Below are positions 35,301-47,300 of a stretch of DNA of 64,000 bases, one piece after another. The position numbers were made by a program, and so were the translations under genes. Source of the stretch: Gordius sp. MW1 (lineage: Eukaryota > Nematomorpha > Gordioida > Gordea > Gordiidae); contig OZ038531.1 of assembly GCA_964036665.1 (NCBI GenBank), forward strand, positions 6,200,168 to 6,264,167, given 5' to 3'. Each line of letters begins with the position of its first letter. Position 1 is the stretch's first letter. The notes under the pieces are model-generated. The model made no database searches and was not told the DNA's origin. It saw nothing but the letters and a program-made list of their open reading frames with translations.

Positions 35301-38300
35301 GAATTAATTTTTCAATTGGGAGGGGCCATGAGCTAGTGTGTATTTCTACTTACCTTAATAAGCTTAAAATAGTTAACACTAGCCATTTAAAACCAGACCC
35401 TTTAAAAAAGTGGATCTACTGGGTTTGTAAGAATTGAGTTAAAATCCATAATTAAAATATAGTGAAATTAAGGCTACTATCACCATTTTTTAGTTATTTA
35501 CAAATTCTAAGTTTTTAAATAAGATTTGTACCAGACAATCTGTGAAAAGATTCAAAATTAACTATTCATAATACTCATTTTTATACCGTCTTCCATATGA
35601 GGATGCAGCGAATGTAACTCGCGACAATTTTGTGCGGGGTTATTGTTGCTCCCTGTGGGTTCGGTTATGCTCTCGATTTTTTCTTGCATATTTTTTAGGG
35701 AGGAGTATATGTTGGCTGCCAAGGTTACTAATACCGCCTCTTTGTCATCAGGTTTCTAAATTAAAGCATTAAACATTAATAATGTAATTATTATTACTCT
35801 TTTAACCTTATATTCATATAAATTTATACAATTAATATTTTTTCTATAATTCCAGGAGTTAAGTATTTACATCCAATAATTCTTTCTTCAACTCTTCCAG
35901 ACTCGTTTTCAATTCATCCATGTCTACATCGTTATAACCATCGAGAGAATTTTTTCGGTTAGCCTTTTCATCCATGTGATCATAAGACATTTCATCTTCC
36001 ATCCGGTTAATGACATCTCGCTTAGGCCTAAAGTTGGACATAATTTGGGCTGCCAGTTGAGACGGAATGAAGGGTTTATCACCGGGTAATCCCTTAAATG
36101 CGATTAAAAAGTATATAAATGCTAAAACAAAACATATCTTAAAACGTTTCAAATATTTTAATAGTACGGCTAAAAATATATACGAGATTCATTTTAAATT
36201 GGTTCCTTATATGCAAATTTCAAAAGAAAGTATATTTACTGAAATTCAAAAATTTGAATCGTATCTTTAAAAAGGATGCGGAAAATTAATTTATTATTTT
36301 AAACGGACGAGACGCATATAATATAGCTATTTTTATCTTTCAACAATTTAGTTATCTTTCCCGATATCATTCATTTTGTTAAAGATTATTTATAAAAAGA
36401 GATTGTTTATTATTAAAAACAAAATTAGATTATATTCAAATCGAATGTAAATCTCGAAATTTTTTCCCATCTAATATCAATCCTCATTTAAATATTCGAG
36501 TAATACCAAATCCAATTAAGTAAGTTGATTAGTAATTATATGTTCATATCAATTGTCGAACAAATTTTCAAGTATTTTTAATCCACCAAAATTTCTCACC
36601 CTTTCTCCAGCAGGTCCTGCATCACCTTTATCACCTTTTGGTCCCGTTGGGCCTGTGTTACCCTTCGGACCCATTGGGCCTTCGCCACCAGGGAGACCTG
36701 GTGGACCGTCTAAACCAATAATTCCAATTGGTCCCGATGCGCCCTAAAAGATCAGATGTAGAGTGTGAAAATTAAAGTTAGCTTATATTAATTAGCTTAT
36801 ATTACCGTCTATATTTATATTTATTAGTAGTGAAAAAACTTATATAATATATTCTTCATAGTTATGCTTATAATATCACAAATAGTTGTTTTTATTCGTA
36901 AAACTAATAATACTCACTACAATTTTTAATCTACAAATTAAGAGATTTGATATATACTTTTTTATTAAGCATACATATATTAAATACTAATTTCCAAAGT
37001 GACGTCTTTATAGTGTTTACTATGTCTCCTTTTGAACCTGGTGGACCAGGTTTGCCAAGACGCCCTATCTCTCCTTTTGACCCCGGCGCTCCGGGGTCGC
37101 CCATTCTTCCAATACTTCCACCATGTCCTTTCAATCCTCTTTGTCCTATGCTACCTTTGTCACCCTTTACACCACGTTCGCCTGGTTGACCTATAGCTCC
37201 AATCGGACCTGGAGCTCCTGGGCTTCCAACTTCACCCTATAAACACTCTCAAATTATCCTGTTAATATTCATAAATCAATAAATTATTTGAAAGCCTGCT
37301 ATTTCTTATAGAGTCTAGACTAGTTTCTGTAATAGAACCCACCCTAATTTTTAAATTATATTCTGTAAACTTTTGAAAAGGTATAAGTAACATTTAGCAA
37401 TTGCTTTAGAGAGTCTAATATATAATAAACACACAAAAATTATTTTAATGAATCTAAGCCTAAATTACCACGGGGCCAGGTTGTCCTGCTACACCTTGAG
37501 GTCCCAACGGACCTTTCGTACCAGGTGGACCTAGTGGACCTTGCAGCCCTTGTGCACCCTCAGGACCTGTCTCACCTTTGGGTCCTGGATATCCTGGTGG
37601 ACCTTGCTTCCCAGCAAAGCCTGGTGGTCCCGGTTTTCCTTGAGGACCGACTGCTCCGGTCGAACCTCTCTCACCAGGATCACCTATAAAGTTTATATTA
37701 AATTTAATAATTGTTATAAATATATTATATAACGATTTCATTTCAGATGAAAAAACAGCATATTCTGATTTTTGGCACATTTTTTAGGTAATAAACATAT
37801 ATTATTATAATGTATGAGTACAACATACATAAATTGATAATCCTACAATTTGGTTTCAAAATAATTTAAAAAAAAAATACGAAAACGGTATAAACAAAAA
37901 ATTGTTTAATGCTTTATACATAACGTACTGAATATTAAAAAATATATGAAAATTGCCTTGTGGCCCTGCTCTTCCAACTTCACCAACATTGCCAGCTTGT
38001 CCTGGAGCCCCTGGATATCCCGGTGGTCCAGTGGCGCCTCTGGCTCCTGGAATCCCTGGAACACCCATCTCACCTTTGGCACCGAATATGCCTGGTGGTC
38101 CTGGTTTACCTTGATGCCCTTGTGGTCCAGTCTCGCCAGTATCACCTTTTGATCCTGGTTCACCTCTTGGCCCCTAGAAAGAAAGTTTTACATAATAAAG
38201 CTTGGACCAACAAATGTACATGTTTTTTGGAGACACATGACTAATTATACTTAATCAAGAATATTGTGTATTTTAAATGTTTGATGTTAATGTAAAACGA

Positions 38301-41300
38301 TTAAAGGCGGATTCTGATGTTAATCAGTTAAAAAAGATTCTAAAAATCAACCATCAATGTCAGATTCCAGATGATATATTAAAAACAAATAAAAAATTAG
38401 TAATTTCTTAGAATTTAGTTATACCGTAATTCCAGTTTTCCCTGGAGAACCAGGTTGACCGGGAAATCCTTGATCACCTTTCTGACCTTGTTTGCCTTCG
38501 TTTCCGGGTGCCCCTGGGGATCCCGTTTCACCAGCAGGTCCGGGCAGTCCATGTAAGCCTCTATTACCAGGGGGACCAACGGCTCCAGGTTTTCCATGGT
38601 CTCCTCTTTCGCCTTTTTCCCCACCTGCGCCTGGTAAACCCTGGTAAAAATTAAATGAAGAATAATATGAATGTTTTAAAATTTAGGGAATAAGCAGCAA
38701 ATTGTAAAAAAATTTTACTGCCGGTCCTGCTGGACCAAGATCTCCCTTTTCCCCAATTGGACCGTCAGAGCCCTTAATTCCTTGAAGACCTGTGATACCA
38801 GGTGACCCTGGTTCTCCACTTACACCCTATGCATATGGAGAATATTCGTATAGTGTTACAAATCGATTTAAATATATCTTGTGGCTAAACTTACGGGTTC
38901 ACCGGGCTTTCCTCTCACACCTTGTGGTCCAGCTCTACCTATTGATCCCTAAAGTAATAGTAAGTTAATAACCACATAGATTGTCATGCAGTTTTTTAAA
39001 TAGATAATAAGTAGTGTACCGGAAGTCCTACGTCTCCTTTAAACCCCTTTTCACCAGGTGGACCAGTTTCTCCTTTTTCACCTTCCTCTCCAGGAGCTCC
39101 TGTGGGTCCTACGGGGCCTGCATTTCCCTAATAATAATAATTTGTCTTAACATGTTTTAAAAATATAAAGTAGTTATTCAAAAGAGAGTTTATGTTGTGT
39201 AAAATGGTGGTTAGAAGAATGTATCGACATAATGGATAATTAAGATGTGAACAGGGTGCTTTCATATAATTTTGAGAGGTAAAAATTTCTTTGAGAAATT
39301 TATTTACTTTGGAACCTGGAAGTCCTTGAGGACCAGCAACACCTACGTCACCTGTTAATCCGTGACTCCCTTTTTCACCTTTAGCTCCGTGAGGTCCTTG
39401 TAGACCTGGTGCTCCCTAAATTAGTTTTCATATATTTGACAAAATAAGTTTCTGAAGGATCATGTATTTTAGCTTACAGAGTGTCCTTGTGGTCCAACTT
39501 CACCTGGCGCTCCATTTTGACCTTTGTCGCCCTGTTGAACATATTAATTAGATCCAACGCACGTTTAAGTATTATTACCCTAAATCCAGGTTCGCCTTTA
39601 GACCCTTGTTCCCCCTTTGCACCTGGGTCACCCTAAATAGGCATAAACGCTGGGTATCGATTAACCATGTTTTAATTTACCGTTGCGCCCATCATACCCC
39701 TCTCACCAGGGAAGCCGTGAAGCCCCGTTGGCCCAGGAGGTCCAGGAAGACCTTGAACACCGCGCTCCCCTTTTGCACCTTCTGATCCTTGGGATCCTGG
39801 GTTTCCTGGTTCACCAATAGGACCCTGGTGAAATCAGATGAAATAAAATTTAAGAGTTCGCAAACAATAAAATTACTTGAATTCCAGGGGTCCCAGACTC
39901 TCCTGGTGCTCCGGTTTCTCCTTGATTACCGGCTGGTCCGATTACACCTATAGGACCAGCAGGGCCGTCTTTGCCAATCGGTCCCTATAAGCGTTAAACC
40001 TTAATTAACTTATTCAAATTTGTTGAAATTCATCAATGTACTAAATAGAAAACTTGAAATGGTTGTAATTTGTGCATAGTTTTTAATTCATTAAACTCGG
40101 GTGAATTTACTTTAAACGCGCTCTTATTTAACCATCGTGATTTTGCAGATTATTTTAAAATTGATCCATGTTATTATATAAATTGTTCATACAAATTTTT
40201 GCATTTTTTTTTATTAAAATTTACAGGGTCTCCTTTATCCCCTTGTGGTCCTAAGGGTCCATCGTTTCCACGAGGTCCCGGAGTTCCTGGCGCTCCGGCA
40301 AATCCTTGTAATCCTGGATTACCTTGTGCACCCTCTTCACCTGCAGGCCCAGGTGGACCAGGTTGACCTGTATTTCCCTGTGGGAAGCAAGTAAAAAATT
40401 TAAATAGTCGATAAGGTGAGTGTTTTTATGAATAAATATAAATTTTTACAGGCAATCCTGGTCCTCCTGTAGGTCCACGTTTACCTCTGGGTCCCTGTAC
40501 GCCCTAAAAACGTACGAGATTAAACATTTTTAGTGTTCATTTAAGACTTACTCGTAGACCTGGCTCCCCACGTTCGCCTTGAATTCCTTGATTTCCCTAA
40601 TAAAAATATATGTCGCATAAGTTAAAACACAATTGTCATTTTAAAATTACCTGATTACCCTTGACACCCTGTTTACCGCTCGGCCCTTGAAAGCCATGGT
40701 CACCTTTAGGTCCAGCCTCTCCTGGGAATCCCGATAATCCTTGTGGTCCTCGTTCACCCTATTAATTTAGATTGATCACAATGCAAAAACAATACTTCAA
40801 TTTCTTTATAAATAAAAGTTAAAAAATCTCAAAAACGTTGGCTCTACAGATCCTCTAAAATATTTAATTTAATGCTTCGCCCGTCCGACCTGAAAATTAA
40901 TAATAAATTAAAATAAAAAAATATTAAGCCATATATTGGATTACTCTTTTAAAACATATTCATATTTATTTTGGCGTGATATCGCCCTATATGTGTAAGG
41001 GCTTGTCTTAATATCGAATTTTGCTGCGCAGCAAAAATCGTTGTACGGGTTATAACATAACCGTGTCTTAACTTCGAATTCACAACAGAATTACGTTTCA
41101 GACGCATAACATAACAGCTATAAATCTCAAGAGTTGAAATAAACAAAAAAACGTTTTTAACTATCAAAAAACAAAATAATAATAATTACAACCGAGTTTG
41201 ACACATATCGGATATTTGATAAAGACAAATTCGCGCCATTTGAATCTGAATCCGATATTAAGACAAGCCCTAAGATGAACTGACTACTATTCGGGCTACG

Positions 41301-44300
41301 ACTGTGGATTTCGAATCGAATCGAGTATTTTTGGTATATTCGATTCGAGATTCATCGAATATTGAAATCAAGATTCGAATTCGGTTCGAAAAAAATTGAA
41401 GGATTTGAAATCGATTCAAATATATGATAAGTTTTTTTTGATTGCAAATTAACACATTAAAAAGGCTATTGTGATTTTTAATTTGCAAATACATTTGAAA
41501 ATTTTTTTTAAAAAATATTTAAAAAAATACACACATTGAAAATAAAAATATTCAAGGCGAGCAGAAACTATGGCGATATGTGTAAAACAATCAAGAACCG
41601 TTTTTAGAACCTTTTTAATTTGTTCCCATTCAGAGTTTGATAGTGATTTTAAAACGAATTTAAAGGTCAAATCCAATGCCTGCCTTACTAAAATAGCCTC
41701 TTCTACCATTATATAAGTGCCATTCTACCTGACTACTATGTCAAGTTTTGCCTTAACGTAATCGTGAAATATGCAATTTTTATCAAAGTCCATAATTTAA
41801 TTAAATTTTGATCCATGTTCCCCATATGTAAGTTTGAAAAATGTAAAATTAAACTTCAAATTGTAGCAGAAAAGGTAAATAAAATGCGGTAAGATAAAAA
41901 CAGCTAAATATTTGAGGGTTGTCTATTTAAATTAAACTTTAAAAAAAAATCGATTTTTCAAGGATTCGGATTTTCGAATCCTAGCAGCGTAAATATTCGA
42001 TTCGAACTTACACATATGGATTCGAATTCGAATCGAATCGAATCTCGAATTCGAATTTTGAATATTTCCCACAGGCTTAATTCGGGCATACAATAATAAC
42101 AGCACCTACTTTCCTGAGCGTAGACAAAAAAAAATTTAATACAAAAATCCTTAAAAATTAAAAAAAAAATTTTGCCTCCCCCCTCATTGAGCTTAAAAAA
42201 TTTTCTCTCTAAACCTGGCTACGCCTAGGCCTACTTTAATAGTATAACTGATTTGTTAATGGTATTTCCATAATTAATACAAATTAATAAAACTGTAGAA
42301 AAAAATAGGAAGGAAAAGCTTTATTATTTATTAAATATATTGTTAAATTTGATTGGATCTTGATGTATCAATAATCAAATTAAATGTAGAATTAAAAAAA
42401 TTACACCCAACACTAAACGTATTTTACCTTGTGCCCTCTAAGCCCTTGTATTCCGGCCTCTCCTCTAGGCCCCTCAACTCCTTTCTCTCCCTCAGGACCA
42501 TCAGATCCTTGTGGACCTTGAGAGCCTTTTTGTCCTTTATCACCTCGTTCACCTTCTTTTCCTTTTTCTCCTTCCAATCCTGGAAATCCCTAAAAATGCA
42601 AAATAATTTAAATTATGTTTTCAGATGCAAAAAGGAGTAATTAAATTATGATACTAAATGGGTGAATAATTTAATTTACTTTATCCCCCTTTTCACCATA
42701 TGCCCCCCTTATTCCAGGCTGTCCCTTAAAGCCCCTTGGTCCACTGTAACCAATAACTCCTTGTTGTCCTGGGGGTCCCTTGAAAATTTGGTGAAATAGT
42801 AGTTTATGTAAGAAATATTAGATATGACATAAAATAATATGAGGAACACATAAAGTGTTTGGGACCATTTCATATTCAATAAAAACGCATAATATATGTT
42901 GTATTTAAATTTATATTATAAAAATGGAACACGGTTATTAATACACACTTTTAAAGATATGGCTCTTATAAACATTTTATCACTTTGTTTATTATTATTA
43001 AAATTATATAAGCGCGAATGTTATAGGCGACTCATAGTGTAATTAATGGGAAATATTATTTACCGTGTCACCCTTTTCACCCGTTTTTCCTTGAGATCCT
43101 GCACTTCCCTATAAAATACAGAGATCAGCAAAGTTCTTAACATAAAAAAATGAAATGGAACAATCAGTTACCGGTTCTCCTTGTTGTCCTGGTAATCCCG
43201 GCATTCCTGGTTTCCCTTCGGCCCCAGCTATACCTGGCGGACCTCGTTCACCTTGTGAACCCATAGATCCCTAAATGAATGACTTAACTTATTACTCTGA
43301 TTTAAATAATAAAATTCAAATTTCCAAGACGTGGCGACTCGTGATTATGGGTAAGAAATTATTGTAATTCTAAGAGATATATTATTAATTTCTTTTAAAT
43401 TCGTATATATTTTCTACTCATACAAAGTTATAAACATCAATGTAAAAGGTAGATATAGATGGTTTAATACCGGTGGTCCAGGTGGCCCAGTGACGCCAGC
43501 GGGTCCCGGAATTCCCATGCTACCCTAAAAACAAGAATGTGAACATAAAGAAGCTATAAGAAATTTATCTTACTGGGCTTCCTTTAATACCCATAGATCC
43601 TTCAGGGCCAGGAGAACCCTAAAAAATGTTATAAAGGCCGAATAAACATTATTTTACAGGAAGGCCGGCTGATCCGGGAAAACCTCGAGGTCCAGGAAAT
43701 CCACGTGATCCCTAAAATATATGTTTATATGAACCATATACAATAGTTCCGTTTAATAAAAATCAATTATACTAAATCTCCGGGCAGACCAGGTAACCCT
43801 TGGGGACCATCTTCTCCCTATGGTAAATAAAAAAATGTTAAAGTGGAGATTATTAATTATTGATGTAAATGCATTTTATGTATTACTGGTAGACCATCGT
43901 AGCCTTTGTCTCCTACAGCCCCAGTTTTTCCGGTTAAACCCTAGAAAATATAAGTAATGTCAGTTTTAGGCAATTTATTATATACCCTTTCGCCCTTTTC
44001 TCCGATAAAGCCTGGCAACCCTTGAAATCCTTTCGGCCCCTAAAAAATATTCACTGAATGCATAATTCTAGAATTAAGAATTACTATTAGACCAGGAACA
44101 CCAGCTATGCCTCTTTCACCATCTCTTCCCGGTGGTCCCTATAAATAAAAATTATCTAATATTTTATTTATATTTTACTCTTTTGCCAGGCCTTCCTCGT
44201 ATACCTTGAACACCCATGGGACCAAGAGGACCCTATAGAATTTATACTTTAAATAAGATTTCACCACAATATCTAATACTTACGATTTCTCCACGGTATC

Positions 44301-47300
44301 CAGCCTCTCCTTTAGGTCCCTCATCTCCAACAATGCCCTGCATGACAAATTTATAATATGATGACAAGCCTTAATCGCTTACCGGTGGACCTGATAGTCC
44401 AGTTAAACCTTGCGGACCTGGGGCACCTCTCATGGCTTGCTACGAATAATTGTACAATTATAATTGTGATTATAAATATACCATATGTTGAGCTAGCATT
44501 TGTCGATAAATTTCTTGTTCCACTCCAGGTCCTTTTGAGTCTCCGGCTCTCCTTAGCTAATATAACGATCATAATATATTCATAGACTAGATAGACTGCT
44601 CATCAACGTTAAAATGTGTACCGTTGATCCTCAATTTAGCATATTGATTATGGTGATTTTGGTTAATTAAAGTGTTTTTAACACGCAATGAAAAAAAAAC
44701 TAGCTAAACATTAAAAACTGCTTTATATATATCATTTACTCAATTCATTTATAAAATTACCATAATGATGTGATGTTAAAGTAATTTAGTGTCATCTGCA
44801 ATTTATTAAATAATCATATTAACATTCTTTTTTAATTATTAACTAATGAGGCAAGTAAATTCACTTTTTCTGCTTAAGCAATAAGGGATACTGCAGAAAG
44901 TTATAGGAGATTGCCAATTTCAAAAATAGTGGATTTAATGAAGATTTTACCATGTAAAACCTACGACATGAGCAGTTATGAATACATTATCTATTAATTT
45001 TGCGAGTACAAATATTACCGGTATCATAAATACATGGCCTGGTGGACCGGGAGGCCCTTTAGCTCCGTCATAACCGCCTTTTCCTGGATCACCCTAAAAT
45101 TTGCGTAAACATACCTTTATTAACTATTATTATTAATAATACCTTTTCTCCCTTGAGCCCTGATGGACCACGTGGACCTATTGGCCCTCTCACCGTGGCT
45201 GGACACTAGTAAAAACATTGAAATAATTTAGTGCAATAGTTAACAATATAACAGCGAGTTGCTAATAACATTTTAAGATAAAATAAGATTGCCATATTTA
45301 ATATTATATATTTCAAAAAATCAATGCTATAAAATCTTTTGTAATGTAATGTTGTTAAATTTTGATATAATGTTTTTAAATATTTGATGATTAATTCTAT
45401 AATAGTCTTAAATCGAATCAATTAAAAATTAGATCATAGATAAATGGGTATTTACTTGCAAATTATGATCTGTCAAAGCCACTTGTGTTATATGAGATTT
45501 AGGAACGACTACCCCCTGTTCAGGTGAATGATCGTCATCATCGTGATCATCATCTTCATCATGGTCATCATGATCCTCGTGGTCTAGATGCTCTTGTCCA
45601 TCCGGTCCTTCTTCCAATGGATGCTCAGGTCCTCCCTCTTCTCCCGGCTGCCTAATGATTATTTTGTACTTATATTTCTGCTGATGGGCCTTTTGCTCCA
45701 TGTAAGGCGACATCCCTTGTTGGTAGAGATTTCCTCTAGGGTCACGTCTTACGACAAAACCAGCTCCGAGATCCGAAGATTGTTCGTATTTACCGATCTC
45801 TCCTCCATCCGCCTGACTCCCGCTGGAATACGCACTGGGATGGTAAGGATGATGGGCTAATATTTGAGTTGGTCTCAAGGACTCATTCTTCTTTTGTTGA
45901 ATGGCCTGTGCGTTCGTTTCCACTTCTTGGCGTGATTTCTCGATGGCCAACATAGCTGCGCGTCTTTTTTCTTCTTCCTCCATCCTCATTTTTTCGTATT
46001 TCTCGCGTTCTTCTACCATGCGTCTTTCGTAGTCTTCCCTTTCTTTCAGACGTCTAGCGCGCTCCCTTTCGTGTTCTTCTTCTCTCGTTTTTAATCTCTG
46101 TGCTTCCTTTAATAGCCCAATGTAATTTTGATATCGACCGACAAATATCAGTCCGTAAATCAAATAATTTTAAGGCAGTTATTAAAAAATTGGTGTAAGT
46201 CAAAACTTGTGAAAATACACTTGTTTGTGCATAGTAGCCTTTTATTATATTGAAACAAAGGTATACTGATTGCGTTATGTTTATAATTAGTGATGAAAAG
46301 CGTTTACGACAATAATTTTCACTCTAATTCATATGCCAAAGTGCAATTTTAATTATAGACTAATTTGGTTAAATATCAATCCAACTTGTTTATTAAGTGA
46401 CTTAAAAATAATAACATACTTATAACGTTTTCGTTCCTCTTAGAGCTCATCAGTATGCTATAGTTAATTCACTCATCACACTTTCTAAATCTACCTTAGT
46501 ATTAGATATATACATGGGCGTAGCCAGGAGGGAGGGGCTCAATTTTGGAATGATTTTATGGCGAGAAAAAAAAATTTTCACTGCAAAAACCCTAAAACTT
46601 AAAGAATTTTACGTTTTGCCCTCCCCCCCCCCCCTAATTGAACTTTTGAACGTTTTGTCCCCCCCCCCTAATCCAAAACTGGCTACGCCCATGGATATAT
46701 ATCTATCCCGAATAGTAGTTGAATAGAAAATTAGCTATACTGATGAGCACGAATGCGTTCTATGTATGCAATTATTTTAAGTCAAGTGCTAAAGAAGTTA
46801 GGTATTAACAAAATTGGTCTTTAATTTAAAATTACACCTGGATGGCATACAATTTAAAGTAATAAATTTTTATTTGTTCGGATGTACTTCCTTTTATTAG
46901 TATAATCATAACTCATCATAAAATTTTGGTTGCGCCTACGAGTTTGGCAAAAAGAATATGTTTGGAAGAATGTTTATTCGTTTTTAGGATCCTACAAATT
47001 AGGTAAGACAATTTATGTGAGAAATAGAATGTATAAGACAGAGATTTTTATTATTATAGGCTATCTAGAAAATAAAATGCTTTATTTCGAAAACACTTTG
47101 TTGACTATATATATATATGGCAGGATAATTTTTAATTCTTTTCATTTGGAGCAATTCTCTTAATGAAAAAAAATTAAGATGACTTCTTATATTTACAACC
47201 CCGTAGAATAGCTAGATTTACATGTGATAGATTTATATTGTAAATTGGCAATTTTATGGACAATTTAAATTACCACATTCAACTACTTCGGATTCTTGCC

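Larger units (their letters stand above)
32308..36092 (-). other. Collagen C-telopeptide, furin-like site and COLFI propeptide exons
   Basis: Six exons (35871-36092, 35587-35755, 34974-35086, 34862-34930, 33745-33981, 32308-32451). The first ends the helix at GLPGDK and carries SNFRPKRDV, a proprotein-convertase consensus. The COLFI part has [57 protein letters not shown] and the terminal VGPVCFM. Only six cysteines are present. Against the vertebrate eight-cysteine pattern, C2 and C3 (the interchain pair) are missing. Introns are as short as 43 bp (34931-34973). Confidence 0.93.
36600..44439 (-). other. Collagen major triple-helix exons
   Basis: Exons in transcript order: 44383-44439, 44284-44337, 44179-44232, 44085-44138, 43986-44039, 43887-43940, 43773-43817, 43658-43711, 43574-43618, 43471-43524, 43172-43270, 43064-43108, 42680-42778, 42428-42589, 40651-40758, 40552-40596, 40450-40503, 40225-40377, 39877-39984, 39681-39824, 39579-39632, 39478-39531, 39308-39415, 39020-39127, 38895-38948, 38719-38826, 38425-38640, 37957-38173, 37469-37683, 37021-37236, 36600-36743. 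From the second on, all are multiples of 9 bp except the pair 37957-38173 / 37469-37683 (217 + 215 = 432), whose junction is shifted by one base. Confidence 0.93.

Noticed and set aside
36553..40366. Proline-rich + strand open frames across the collagen helix exons
   Set aside because: They are the antisense of Gly-Pro codons (GGN CCN). The minus strand gives perfect Gly-X-Y with splice sites.
45588..45860. + strand 90-codon open frame inside the collagen variable-region exon
   Set aside because: Antisense shadow of a well-supported 217-codon coding exon.
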